64,000 nucleotides of DNA from NCBI GenBank assembly GCA_963575745.1, contig CAUYUJ010001746.1:10001-74000 (forward strand), written 5' to 3'. The notes under the pieces were generated by a model that saw nothing but the letters and a program-made list of their open reading frames with translations, searched no databases and was not told where the DNA came from. Source of the stretch: Prorocentrum cordatum (Eukaryota > Sar > Dinophyceae > Prorocentrales > Prorocentraceae). A program made the translations under genes and the position numbers. This document shows, one piece after another, positions 18,686 through 30,390 of the stretch. Every line of letters starts with the position of its first letter. Position 1 is the stretch's first letter.

Positions 18686-18823
18686 GTGTGTGTGTGCGTG
18701 CAGTGGCCCTTGTATGATATCAAACAGGTGCCGTCGGCTCGCCATGCCTCCAGCTGAGGCGGATCGCCTCCGACCGCACACAGAAAAGGTCTCTGCTGGC
18801 GGGGAAGGTGCAGGCAGGCTGAT
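18686..18823 (+). repeat. Split direct repeat B2 (right end)
   Basis: A 138-bp copy identical to B1. It is separated from A2 by 59 bases of C-rich and GT-rich sequence. The element ends at GCTGAT, followed by AT-rich host DNA (18824-18890) with TA dinucleotide runs. Confidence 0.9.
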
Positions 18824-19036
18824 ATACATATTTACGTGTATATATATATATATGTTTACATATAAAATATGTATATATTTATCCAACCAAGACCCTCTAG
18901 CGAAATGCTATTCCTTCAGGTCCGCCGTCGCTCTCGAGGTTCCAGGACGCCCCCCCCCCCACCCCCCCTTATTGGAAATTGGAAGGCCCACCGGCGGCTT
19001 CGGGTTGGGTTGGGGTGCTTTGTGGGCAGTCTTAAA

Positions 19037-19190
19037 TCGGGCACGTCCTTCAACGGGGGGAACGTTCAAAAAAACCCAAAAATTATGGGGGGACGATTTG
19101 TCTATGATTTTTTCGGGATTATGTTTGAGCGCGTGTTGGCAATGTTTTATTTTTTCGTCCAAAATCCGCCTGTAGGAGGACACGCCCGGC
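19037..19190. mobile_element. MITE family X, copy 1
   Basis: About 154 bp. Left end TCGGGCACGTCCTTCAACGG and right end CCTGTAGGAGGACACGCCCG are imperfect inverted complements. The AT-rich interior has no coding capacity. Copy 2 is at 49947-50112 and shares both termini and the GGGGACGAT...TCTAT interior. Confidence 0.65.
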
Positions 19191-19511
19191 CTAAGGGCAG
19201 CCAGGTCCTGATGGACGTGGGCCTGGGCCTCTTCGACGTGCAGGGCTCCACGGCGCCGCTGCTGCGCCGCGGCGTCGCCGAGGCGGCGGGGTGCCTGCCG
19301 GGCGCCGAGGGCGCGGAACCCTCGGCGGCGGCCGCGCCGCTCATCCAGGATCGCAGTATGGAGGGTCGAGATTCGCGTTCTCGAGCAGGGGATCGTCGAC
19401 CGAAGTGGCATCTGCGCAAGAGGTGGGGTGCTATTTTTTCGGGTCGAATCTACAAGCGCGTCGAGTTTTCGTATACCTATGACCATGGCGGTTTTCTGCC
19501 TTGAAAGAAGA

Positions 19512-19810
19512 ATGTTAGCCAGCGTGGGCCCCAAACAGTAGGTTTTTGCAGTCTATGCGGTGCCGACTACTGGATGCAGTGTATGCGATGCAACCGATGT
19601 GTTGCAATATATGCTGTGCAATCTATGTCGTGCACTCTATGTGGTGCCATCTAGGCGGTGCGACCTATGCGGTGCAGTCTATGCGGTGCAATCAGTCTAC
19701 GTTGTGCAGTAGATGCTGTGTATAGTATTGGATGCATTATATGCGGTGCAAAATATGCGGTGCAGTCTATAAGTATCGTATATGAGGTGCATTCTATACG
19801 GTACAACCAA
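19512..19810. repeat. TATGCGGTGCAGTC minisatellite, about 16-bp degenerate unit
   Basis: Starts with GCCAGCGTGGGCCCCAAACA, then about 17 degenerate units of CTATGCGGTGCAAT. It resembles the short array at 6285-6362. Confidence 0.75.
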
Positions 19811-19924
19811 TCACTTGCTCAACTTGAAGCTGTCCTCTCCACTGCTCGTGCAAACATCCCACCCTCTCACCCGCAACTTGGTCGCAAAACCCTTAAGGCC
19901 GTGACGGTGGGTACCGAATTGCAC

Positions 19925-20470
19925 TTGGCAACGACACCGACGCCGACGACGACAGCGACAACGACGACGACGACGCCGCCGACAACGACTACGACGACAA
20001 CGACGACGTCTCCAACGACTCCGGCGACGACGACGATAACGACGACCACGACACCGACGACGACGATGCCGACGCTGACAACGACGACGATGACAACGCC
20101 GACGACGACGACGCCGCCGACGACGACGACGACGCCGACGTCGACGACGACGACGGCGACGACGAAGACGACGACGACGACGAAGACGACGACGACGACG
20201 AGGGAGGAGGGAGGACGACGACGGCGACGACGACAACGACGAAGCAGGAGGGAAGACGACGACGACGACGACGGCGACGAAATAGGAGTGACAACGACGA
20301 AACGCCGACGAAGACGACGAGGGAGGAAGGACGACTGCGGCGACAACGACGACGGAAACGACGACGACGCCAATACTACGATGACGACGAGGAAAGACAG
20401 AGGACGACGACGGCGACGACGACGACGACGAGGGAGGAGGGAGGACGGCGACGACGACGACGACGACGGC
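19925..20470. repeat. (GAC/ACG)n array
   Basis: A trinucleotide array of GAC/ACG/CGA with interruptions GAGGGAGG and ACGAAGACG. Translations are poly-Thr, poly-Asp or poly-Arg only. Confidence 0.9.
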
Positions 20471-21000
20471 GCAAGAGCGCGCGCGCACGCTTTTGTTGAA
20501 CATCCGTGTTGCGAGACCTTGTGATTTTGTATGTTTTTTTAGTGGATATACGATTTTGAACTCCTTCCGAAACCGAAGGTTTTTTCAATGATTTCGGCAT
20601 GCGCGCGCGACGACACGCGCATCAGCACTTCGTCTCATTTCTTGCAATGGGTTCTCGCGACGGCACGAGCGCAAGGGCGTTCGAAAGATTTCGAGATGCG
20701 CGCGCGCGAAGCCCATTCGGTAACATTTTTTTGTAAATCTTGAAAATCCAATGGTTTTCTGACGATTTCGCAAGAGCGCGCGCGTAAGCTTTTTTAGTCA
20801 ATCAGTGTTGCGTAGCCATGTGTTTTTGTATGTTTTTTTGGGGAACTTGATTTTGAGATCCTTCCGAAACCGAATGTTCTTGAAGGATTTCTGCATGCGC
20901 GCTCGACGACGCGCGCGTGTGCACCTCGTCCCGTGTTTTGCAAGGGATTCTTGAACACTTATGGCACCTATGCGTTTTGATAAGCGAGAGTGCGCGCATA
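20471..21000. repeat. Tandem repeat, about 299-bp unit, two copies
   Basis: GCAAGAGCGCGCGCG at 20471 and 20770 starts each unit. Each continues with TGTTGCG, TTTTGTATGTTTTTTT, a TCCTTCCGAAACCGAA block and GCATGCGCGC. The second unit is slightly shorter. It contains alternating CG runs and T-runs. Confidence 0.75.
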
Positions 21001-21184
21001 GTGTTTTTTGTTGAGGATGGCCGGGGGGAGTGATACCGGCCTGGCTGGGATAGTATGAACTTCGGATGGACGGGTGTGCAGAATCACATTTAAATTGCAA
21101 TACGAAGAGGTGTACCGCTAACTCTGGGGGGGGGGTAGAGCTTCTCTTTCTTTTAGACTGGAGAATCTACGCGAGTGCAGTCTA

Positions 21185-21745
21185 TGTGGAAAGTAGAGTA
21201 CTTCTACTACTACTTATCCTACTGGTGCTACTACTCTACTACTACGACGACTACGGCTACGACTACGACTACGACTACTACTACTACTACTACTACTACT
21301 ACTGCTACTGCTACTACGACTACTAGTACTACTACTACAACAACTGCCAGTACTACTAGCTACCACTACTACCACTACTACCACTACTGCCTCTACGTAC
21401 TACTACTACTACGCACAACTACTTACTATTACTACTACTACGACTACTACTACTACATACGCCAACTTATTCCATAATACCTACTACTTACCAATACTAT
21501 CACAACTTACTACCACTAATATTTACTACCACTACTATTACTACTACTATCACTACTTCTACAACAACTTACTACTACTTACTACTACTTACTACCACTG
21601 CTTACTTCTACCTATTGCATACTACTTACTACTTACTAGTACTACTACAATGTACTACCATTACTAATACTACTATTACTACTGCTACTGCTACTACTAC
21701 TACCACTACTACTACTACTACTACCACTACTACTACTACTACTAG

Positions 21746-21780
<35 letters not shown>

Positions 21781-21863
21781 TACTACTACTACTACTACTA
21801 CAACTACCACTACTACGACTACTACTACTACTACTACTACTACGACTACTACTACTTCCACTA

Positions 21864-21944
<81 letters not shown>

Positions 21945-22020
21945 GCTAGTACTACAACAACTACTACTACTACTGCTACGATTACTAGTACCTACTTCTA
22001 CTAATACTGCTGCTGCTACT
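21185..22020. repeat. (CTA)n / (TAC)n trinucleotide array
   Basis: About 830 bases of CTACTA with scattered CGA, CCA and TTA variants. Confidence 0.9.
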
Positions 22021-22159
22021 ACTGGTCCTACTACTGGGCACGGGGCGGCACGGGGGCGGCACGGGGCAGCATGGGGGCGAAACGCCGGCAGGAATGGCCG
22101 GATGGTTTGACCAAGTAGGAACCCCTAGGTGCAAGCACCTGCCCGGGGAAAAAAAGTAT

Positions 22160-23050
22160 AATAAATTTGCACACACATTCACACACGCACGCACGCTCGA
22201 ACGTACACCCACGCACGCACGCACGCACGCGCGCGCGCGCACGCACACACATGAACGCACGCACGCACGCCCGCACGCACGAACGCACGCGCGCAAGATC
22301 GCACGCACGCGCGCACGCACGCACACACATACGCACAAACACACATACACACACTTTCATTCACACGCATTCGCACACACTTTAACACACGCGCGCACAC
22401 ACGCACACACAACACACACGCGCACACACACACACACACGCACACTCGCACGCACGCACGCACGCACGCAAGCACGGCCGCACCCACACACACACAGACA
22501 CACAGAAACACACACATACCCAATTGCACGCACGCACGCACGCGCGCACGCACGCACGTATGCCCGTACGCACGTACGCACACACGCACGCACGCACACA
22601 CACACACACACACGCGAACCAACGCACCCATGCACCCACACACACGCGCGCAGACACACAAACGCACACACACACACGTACGCACGCACCCACACACCAC
22701 ACACACATCACACGCACACCACACACACCCACACACACATTCACACACAGACACGCACACACACTTGCACATGCACACGCGCAGACACTCTTACACACCC
22801 GCACCACCCACGCACCCACGCACCCACGCACCCACGTACCCGCGCACCCACGCATGCACGCACGCACCCACGAACGCACGCATGCACGAAGGCACGCGCG
22901 CGCACGCACGCACGCACACACACACACACACACACGCCCACACACAAACACACAAGCACAGACGCACACCAACAAACACACACACACACCAACACACACA
23001 GCAACACACACACACCAACACACACACACACCAACACACACCGACACACT
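22160..23050. repeat. Alternating purine-pyrimidine CA/CG array
   Basis: Almost 900 bases of CACA, GCAC and GCGC dinucleotide steps with few breaks. Frames read as His/Thr/Ala/Arg repeats and are not genes. Confidence 0.9.
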
Positions 23051-24590
23051 TACACCTACACTTACACTTGTACTTACACTTATACTCACACGTACAGTTA
23101 CACTTACACTTGCACGTACACTTACACTCGCACTTGCACTTGCGCTTACACTTGCACTTACACTTACGCTTACACCTACTCTCGCACCTATAGTTACACT
23201 CGCACCCGCACTCGCACTCACACCCACACTCATAATTGCATGTGGATTCGCACTCGCTCTCACACCCGCGCTCGCACTCACACTCACAGTCACATTCGCA
23301 CTCGCACACATGCCCGGACTTACGTGCGCACTCACACTCACACTCGCGCTCGCGCTCGCACTCCCACTCACACTCGCGCTCACACCCTCGCTCATACTCA
23401 CACCCACCCTCGTACCTACACGCACACTCAAACCCACACTCTCGCTCTCGCTCTCGCCCACACATTCACATTCACGCTCGCACTCACAGTCACACTCACG
23501 TCCGCACCCACACTCACAGTAACAGCCACACTCGGACTCGCACTCGCACTCACGCTCGCGCTCACACCCGCAGTCGCACTCGCACTCACACCTGCACGCA
23601 CACGCGCACCCACACTCACATTCACACCCATGCCCACACTCATACTCGCACTCGCACTCGCACACACACGCACACTCGCACTCACATGTGCAAGTTCACG
23701 CACACTCGCAATCCCACTCGCTCCCACACTCACGCTCACGCTCGCACTTGCCCTGACACTCACACTCGCGCTCGCATTCGCATTCACGTCCACGCTCATG
23801 CGCGCAATCGCATTCGCACTCACACTCACGCCCGCGCTCGCACTCACATTCGCGCCCACGCCCACGCTCGCACTCACACTCGCGCCCGCACTCACACTCA
23901 CACCCACACTCCATACTCACACTCACTGCCGCACTCGCTCTCGCACTCGTTCTCGCATTCACATTCGCACTCGCACTCACGCTCACACCCGCGCTCGCGC
24001 TCACACTCGCATTCGCACTCACACCCACACTTACACCCACACTCGCACTCATGCTCGCACTCGCACTCGCACTCGCACTCGCAGTCGCACTCGCACTCAC
24101 ACCCGCACTCACGCCCACGCCCACGCGTACGCCTATGCCAGCGCTCACGCTCGCACTCGCAGTCGCACTCTCGCTCGCGCACTCTCGCTCGCGCACTCGC
24201 CCTTGCGGTCCATCTCGCACCCGCACTCGCGCCCGCACTCGTACTCACACTGAAAGCCGCACTCGCGCTCGCACTTGCATTCGCAAACTCGCGCTCAAAC
24301 TCGCGCTCGCACTCGCGCTCGCGCTCATGCTCGCGCTTTCACTCACGCCCGCGCGCGATAGCACTCGCGCTCGCACCCGCGCTCGCACGCGCGCGCCCGC
24401 ACTCGCACTCGCACTCGCGCTCGCGCTCGCACTCACCTGCGCCTTCGCGCTCGCACCCGCGTTCCACAGTCCACATGCCGCACTCGCATTCGCACTCGCA
24501 CCCGCGCTCGCGCCCGCGCCCATTCTCGCGCCCGCGCTCGCGCTCGCACTCGCACTCGCACCCGCGTCCGCCACATCCATTTCGGCACAC
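23051..24590. repeat. Hexanucleotide array (TTACAC)n passing into (CACTCG)n
   Basis: Begins as ACACTTACACTTGCAC and drifts to CACTCGCACTCACACTCGCG over 1.5 kb, with gradual enrichment of CG. Confidence 0.9.
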
Positions 24591-24650
24591 CGCTCACACG
24601 CTTCGTGGCCCCATAGCCCTATAGGGAGCCTTACCAAAGGTTCCACGGAT
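24580..24650 (+). repeat. Fragment of the macrosatellite unit
   Basis: TTCGGCACACCGCTCACACG and CTTCGTGGCCCCATAG match the internal satellite of 36-40 kb. Only one partial unit is present. Confidence 0.55.
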
Positions 24651-24699
24651 CCGATGTCGTGATTCTTTCAATACGGGGTCCCTGGTGGTCCCGACAGAT

Positions 24700-24778
24700 T
24701 CCCTAGGGGTGTTTTTTTGTACTTGGTTGAGTGGGTTCTGAAGGTCCCTAGGGGTGTTTTTTAGTACTTGGTTCGCGC
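24700..24778 (+). repeat. 47-bp tandem duplication
   Basis: GGTCCCnnnnnATTCCCTAG-type sequence ending CCCTAGGGGTGTTTTTT and nGTACTTGGTT occurs twice, 47 bases apart. Confidence 0.65.
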
Positions 24779-24779
24779 G

Positions 24780-24995
<216 letters not shown>

Positions 24996-25169
24996 TCGAG
25001 GGCCCGGGGGTTCCGCAGACGGAGCGAGCGGAGAGCGTTGGAGGCGTTTGGACACCGGGAGGAGCCCGGGAACCGTTTTAGCGCGGATATCCCTCCTCTC
25101 GCCTCCATCCCCAACCGGAGGCCGTCGGAGTTCGGAGGAGGACGAACGGAGAAGGCTGAGGACGAACGG

Positions 25170-25400
25170 AAGAGGAGGAGCAGGAGCAGGAGGTGGAGGA
25201 GGAGGAGGAGGAGGAGGAGGGGATGCGTCAGGAGACCTGCGGATACCTCCGTCGGAGGCCGTCGGTGTTCGGAGGAGGACGAACGGAGGAGGCTGAGGAG
25301 GAACGGGAAGGAGGAGGAAGAGGTGGAGGTGGAGGAGGAGGGGGAAGAGGATTGAAGGGGGAAGAGGAGGAGGAGGAGGAGGAGGACAGACTCGCACTGG
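25170..25400. repeat. GGA-rich array with a duplicated GGAGGCCGTCGGnGTTCGG block
   Basis: GGA trinucleotides separate two copies of CGGAGGCCGTCGGnGTTCGG followed by AGGAGGACGAACGGAG, at about 25108 and 25252 (period about 144). Confidence 0.65.
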
Positions 25401-25419
25401 TGGACCAGAACCTCCCGCA

Positions 25420-25488
25420 ACGATGGCGATGATTACGACGACGGCGATGATTATGATGACGATGATGATGATGATGATGCTGATGGTG

Positions 25489-25541
<53 letters not shown>

Positions 25542-25799
25542 ACTGATGCTGATGACGTTGATGATGATGCTGATGATGATGCTGCTGACGATGACGATGA
25601 TATTGATGATGATGCTGCTGCTGATGTTGATGATGATGATGATGAAGATGATGATGATGATGATGATTGTGGTGGTGATGATGATGATGGTGACGATGAC
25701 GATGATGATGATGATGGTGATGATGATGATGATGATGATGATGTTGATGATGATGATGATGATGAAGATGATGAGGATGATGATGATGATGATGATGAC

Positions 25800-25836
<37 letters not shown>

Positions 25837-25889
25837 CTGCTGATGCTGATGATGATGATTGTGACGATGACATAGATGACCGTGATGAC

Positions 25890-25949
<60 letters not shown>

Positions 25950-25950
25950 C
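25420..25950. repeat. (GAT)n array
   Basis: GATGATGAT with CTG, GAC and GAA interruptions. The next 350 bases (25951-26300) are of mixed composition with no supported gene. Confidence 0.9.
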
Positions 25951-26519
25951 ACGACGGAGTGCGTACCGGCCAGAGTCTGACAGTGGCGACGAAGACATTC
26001 CAGGCGGGGGCTGGGGGTAAGAGAGCTTTCTCCTTCTCCTCCACCTGCTCTTCCCGCTGCTTTTCCTCCTTTCCCAAGCCAGCCATTGCACTCGTGCCAT
26101 TATCCTCCTCTTTAGTTCCTTGGCACACAATGTGCATCTCCAGGCGCCACTGGTGAGCGCGAGCCAGCGGAAGCGGGACTATCCCCAGGCGCCACCACAA
26201 AAGGCATGCGTGCCGCTGCGCAAGCTGGCGAAGGCGCAGAGCGCCTGCTGGACCGCTTGCGCGGACCTGCCTTCTTGTCCCCTCTCCTGTCCCTCCCACC
26301 CTCCCAATGGGAGCGACGACGACAGACGACGACGACGACAGCGGCGGCGACGCCGACGACGGCGACGACGACTACGGCAGGCGGCGGCGGCGGCGAAGAC
26401 GTCGTCGTTCCCCATTGGAGGAAGGTCTGGACAAGAGAAGGGGCAAGAAGGCAGGCCCGAGCGAGAGACCTTGGGAGCTACATTTTTGCACGAGCGACAT
26501 CCTTAGGACACCGCCGTCA

Positions 26520-26720
26520 GAGACGCACCGGGCCTGCCGATGCGGTGTCTCGAAACCGGTCTATCCTTTCTCCCTCTCTTTTCGTCTCTCTCTCTCTCTC
26601 TTTCTCACTCTCTCTCTCCCTCTCTCCCTCTCGCCCCCGCTCTCCCACTCACCGCCTCTCGCCCCCTCTCACCCCCTTTCCTCCTGCTACTCCTCCTCCT
26701 CCCCATCCCCCGCCGCAGTT
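26520..26720. repeat. Polypyrimidine tract
   Basis: CTCTCTCTCTCTTTCTC and CCCCTCTCACCCCC runs, about 200 bases nearly all pyrimidine on +. Confidence 0.75.
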
Positions 26721-26767
26721 AGTCAATATGAATACTACTCTCATATTTGCCATGGCGCATTGCTTTT

Positions 26768-27002
26768 CCCAGCCATCCTGCGGTGTGGGGCCCCCGTTTT
26801 GAAGAGACCGTGCCCCGCGTCCTTCCGTGTGGGCAGCTCCACCGAAGGCCCCAGTGACAGGGTGCACGTGCGCCCCCCCCTCCCCGAATCGGCACATCCT
26901 TCGCACGCTTCGTGGCCCGAAAAGGAGATCCACCGAAGGCGATGTCCACAACGAGGCAATCGCAACTGCATCTGGTTGGGTCCTTCCTCAGGCCAATTAT
27001 CC
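26768..27002 (+). repeat. Macrosatellite unit, short solo copy
   Basis: Has the left flank (CCATCCTGCGGTGTGGGGCC, CCGTTTTGAAGAGACCGTG), about 1.5 internal satellite units (GCACGCTTCGTGGCCCG) and the right flank (AAGGCGATGTCCACAACGAG, GGTTGGGTCCTTC) of the 36-40 kb units. The CTC array is missing. Confidence 0.65.
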
Positions 27003-27317
27003 CGAGTCTTTTTTGACGGTCCCAGGGCTCGGGGAGGGCCCCCAGGGCCCGGAAGTGGCCAGAAACCTCCCGTGGTGTCTTTCTCATGACCCCGTCTGGG
27101 TCTCACTTCCCCCTCCCCCGTCGGCGCCGCCGCCAGCAGGAGCTGCCGGGGCCCAGCGGGGGCGGCGGCAGCGGCGGAGGTGGTGCCGGCTCCGAGGCGG
27201 GTGGCGGCGCCGCAGCGCGCGGGGAGTAGAAAAGGTTCGCCGTGGAGGGCAGGCCGAGGCAGGGGTCTATCCAAAAACCACACCCCAGAGCAGACCTTCT
27301 CGAGTCACGAGAAAGAA

Positions 27318-27485
27318 TCGTGGCGGAGGGCTTTTTGCTACTTTCGGCCTCTGGAGGCCCCTACTGGGCCTCGGGAGCGTCAAAAACGATCCAGGATGCA
27401 ATGTCGGTCCCGGGGAGTGGGTCGAGACTTGGGGAGTCGACGTTGTGAACAAATCATGGCGTCGGGGATCTGGGACGTAGGCAAC
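27318..27485 (+). repeat. Dispersed repeat family 1, copy
   Basis: TTTCGGCCTCTGGAGGCCCC, TCGGGAGCGTCAAAAACGA, TCCAGGATGCAATGTCGG and GTCGACGTTGTGAAC in the family order. Confidence 0.65.
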
Positions 27486-27649
27486 CACTCGAGTAGGAGA
27501 TCGGCTACAAGATTTTTGTTTGCCCCAGAATTATTTTTCGTCGAATCTGGAAACAAGTACGTGTAACGTTCGTAGGTATACAAACATTTATATGTTTTAT
27601 ATAAAAACAAAAGAGAGAAAATATGCTACGGCACCGTGCTTTGGGCCGT

Positions 27650-27965
27650 GGACCAGAGTCCTCCTGGATGTTTGCTGGGGTCTCTGGGAGGCCTCTCGCG
27701 GGCCTCGTGAGCGCAGTTCGGCTTCTTGGGGGCCGTTTTGGAGCCTCTTGAGGGCCTCTTTTGGGGCCTCTTGGGGGCCTCTGGGGTTCCTGCTGGCGGT
27801 CTTGACTCGAGATGTCAGGTCGTGCTCCCCTTCATGGGCTCCTCTTGAGGCGCTCTTGGGCCCTCGTGGGCAGTCTCGGGAGCCTCTTGGGGCCGTATTA
27901 GGGCCCTTTTTGGGCCGTCTTTGGGCGGTGCCTCTTGGCCGTCTTGGAGCGTTGAAAGTCCCCAA
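27650..27965. repeat. GGCCTCTTGGGG minisatellite
   Basis: Units of about 10-20 bases built from CTTGGGGGCC, GTCTTGGG and CTCTTGGG. It is followed by AT-rich degenerate sequence at 28000-28380. Confidence 0.8.
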
Positions 27966-28379
27966 AGGCGGAATACTTAGAATAGAATCATCGTATCAAG
28001 AGGAAGAGGAATACTATCATTACGAATAAGAGTATTAATGCTGATATTGCGAATGTTCGAAGAACGCAGCACTACTGTTAGTGATTACCACCATACTCAT
28101 ATTAACACATTTTATAGTGCTAGTAGCAATAGCATTATTAACGTGCCTGATGATTATAGTAATATTGTTAGCTCCTAATACTAACACGAATACCAGTATT
28201 ATTAGTACTACTGACATGCAGATGTGACTATCTATTAATAATCACGTTAAGATCACTAATCAGACGAATGCACTTAAGACGCATATCAATAATTCGTATA
28301 CGAAACAGTATACGAACAATATGAATACTAAGCATACACATGCTATGAGTACTACTATTCAGGATACGACTCATACTAA

Positions 28380-29440
28380 CACTAGTACTGATACTACTAC
28401 TAGTACTACTACTACTACTACTACTACTTCAGCTACTACTACTATTACTATTACTAGTACTATTACTATTGTTATTACTATTGCTACTATTACTATTACT
28501 ATTACTATTATTGTTATTACTATTACTATTACTATTACTATTACTATTACTATTACTATTACTATTACTATTACTATTACTATTACTATTACTATTACTA
28601 TTATTATTACTATTACTATTACTATTACTATTACTATTACTATTACTGTGACTATAATTATTACTGTTACTATTACTATTACTATCACTATTACTATTAC
28701 TGTTAGTATTCCTATTATTACTATTACTCTTACTCTTACTCTTACTCTTACTCTTACTCTTACTCTTACTCTTACTCTTACTATTACTATTACTATTACT
28801 ATTACTATTACTATTACTATTACAGTTACTATTACTATTACTATTACTATTACTATCACTATTACTACCACTATTACTATTACCATCACTATTACTATTA
28901 GTACTACTATTACTATTATTATTACTATTAGTATTATTATCACTATCACTATTTCTATTGCTATTACTATTACTATTCCTATTCCTATTACTATTACTAT
29001 TACTATTACTATTACTATTACTATTACTATTACTATTACTATTACTATTACTATTACTATTACTATTACTATTACTATTACTATTACTATTACTATTTAC
29101 TATTACTATTACTATTACTATTACTTATATTACTATTACTATTACTATTACTATTACTATTACTATTACTATTACTATTACTATTACTATTACTATTACT
29201 ACTATTACTATTACTATTACTATTACTATTACTATTACTACTACTACTATTACTATTACTATTATTATTACTATTAGTACTGCTATTACTATTACTATTA
29301 CCATTACTATTACTATTGCTATCACTAGTCCTATTACTATTACTATTACTATTACTATTCCTATTACTGTTCCTATTACTATTACTATTACTTTTATTAT
29401 TACTATTCCTATTCCTATTACTACTACTCCTACTACTAAT
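28380..29440. repeat. (ATTACT)n hexanucleotide array
   Basis: About 1 kb of ATTACTATTACT, with a CTTACT segment at about 28725-28780. Translations are Ile/Thr, Leu or Tyr repeats. Confidence 0.95.
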
Positions 29441-29814
29441 ACGGCTTAGAATGCGACTAGTAATTCTACTCATGAGAATATCGTTCACATTTACAGATTG
29501 AGATTCGCATTGCCAGCAATGGTACTATGAGGAAAGTAGTAACACTTACTACTATATCATTACTCATACGATTAATAATGGCTATTTCAATCTTAAGCAG
29601 CAACACTAGTAATACTCATACTGCGAATATAATTGACAATGCAACTCGTAGTTGTACCAGGGCAAACAATGTATACATATCGATAGTATTCGTAAGCGTA
29701 CTACGGGTACTCATAATGAGAAGAACGCCAGGACGCGGTGTATCAAGAACGCGCGTTATTTAATCGCTTCGCTCATTCCGCCGGCCCATATTGTCGCACC
29801 GTTGTGGGCTAGCC

Positions 29815-30390
29815 GAGTTTTGGGGCCTCTTGGGGGCCGTTTTGGGGCCTCTTGGGGCCTCTTTTGGGCCTCTTGGGCGCCTCTTGGGGCGTCTTGGGGG
29901 CCTCTTGGGGGCCTCTTGGGGCCTTTTTGGGGCCTCCTGGGCGCCTTCTGGGGCGGAGGGCTCGATTTTTCAGTTCTCGGTTCTCCTCTTGAGCCCCTCT
30001 TGGGCCCGTCTTGGGGCCTCTTGGTCCGTCTTGGGCGGCACTTGGGCCGTCTTGGGGGCCCTCCTGGGCCGTTCCGGGGCCGTCTTGGGAGCCTCGTGGG
30101 CCGTCTTGGAGCGGTCTTGGGGCCTCTTGGGCCGTCTTGGAGCGTCCGGAAGCCGAAAAAGCCAGAACGCAAAAAACATCGAAAAAACAATGAAAATCAA
30201 CGATTTTGGCCTCTTGGGGCCCTCTTCGGAGGCCTCTTGGAAGGCCCTTGGGGCGTCTTGGAGGCCTCTTGGGCTGTCTTGGGGCCCTGTTGGGCGTCTT
30301 CGGGCGATCTTTGGCCGTCTCGGGGCCCTCTTGGACCGTCTTGGAGGCTTCTTGGGGACCTCTTGGCCCGTCCTGGGGCCCTGTAACAGG
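29815..30390. repeat. GGCCTCTTGGGG minisatellite with GCAAAAAACATCGAAAAA island
   Basis: Same family as 27.7 kb. The island at 30130-30215 (GCGTCCGGAAGCCGAAAAAG, AACGCAAAAAACATCG) matches the unique island inside the 449-bp tandem units at 51-52 kb. A further short piece lies at 30718-30890. Sequence at 30390-30718 and 30890-31848 is GC-rich with no supported gene. Confidence 0.75.

Larger units (their letters stand above)
12425..18823 (+). mobile_element. Intact tyrosine-recombinase (DIRS-class) retrotransposon with split direct repeats
   Basis: A 6.4-kb element with the order A1, ORF1, ORF2, ORF3/ORF4, B1, A2, B2. A1 and A2 (77 bp) are identical, and B1 and B2 (138 bp) are identical. B1 abuts A2 and they share the dinucleotide AT. 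This split-direct-repeat layout defines the PAT/Ngaro side of the DIRS superfamily, whose members integrate circular DNA with a tyrosine recombinase and make no target-site duplication. The left and right outer edges show AT next to unrelated flanks. Main frames are uninterrupted and the repeats have not diverged, so the insertion looks young and possibly competent. LTRs, an integrase and an endonuclease are absent. Confidence 0.85.

Noticed and set aside
22094-24253. A 719-codon His/Thr/Ala frame
   Set aside because: It is a reading of CA/CG dinucleotide and CACTCG hexamer repeats. The opposite strand is equally open (Cys/Val, Glu/Cys).
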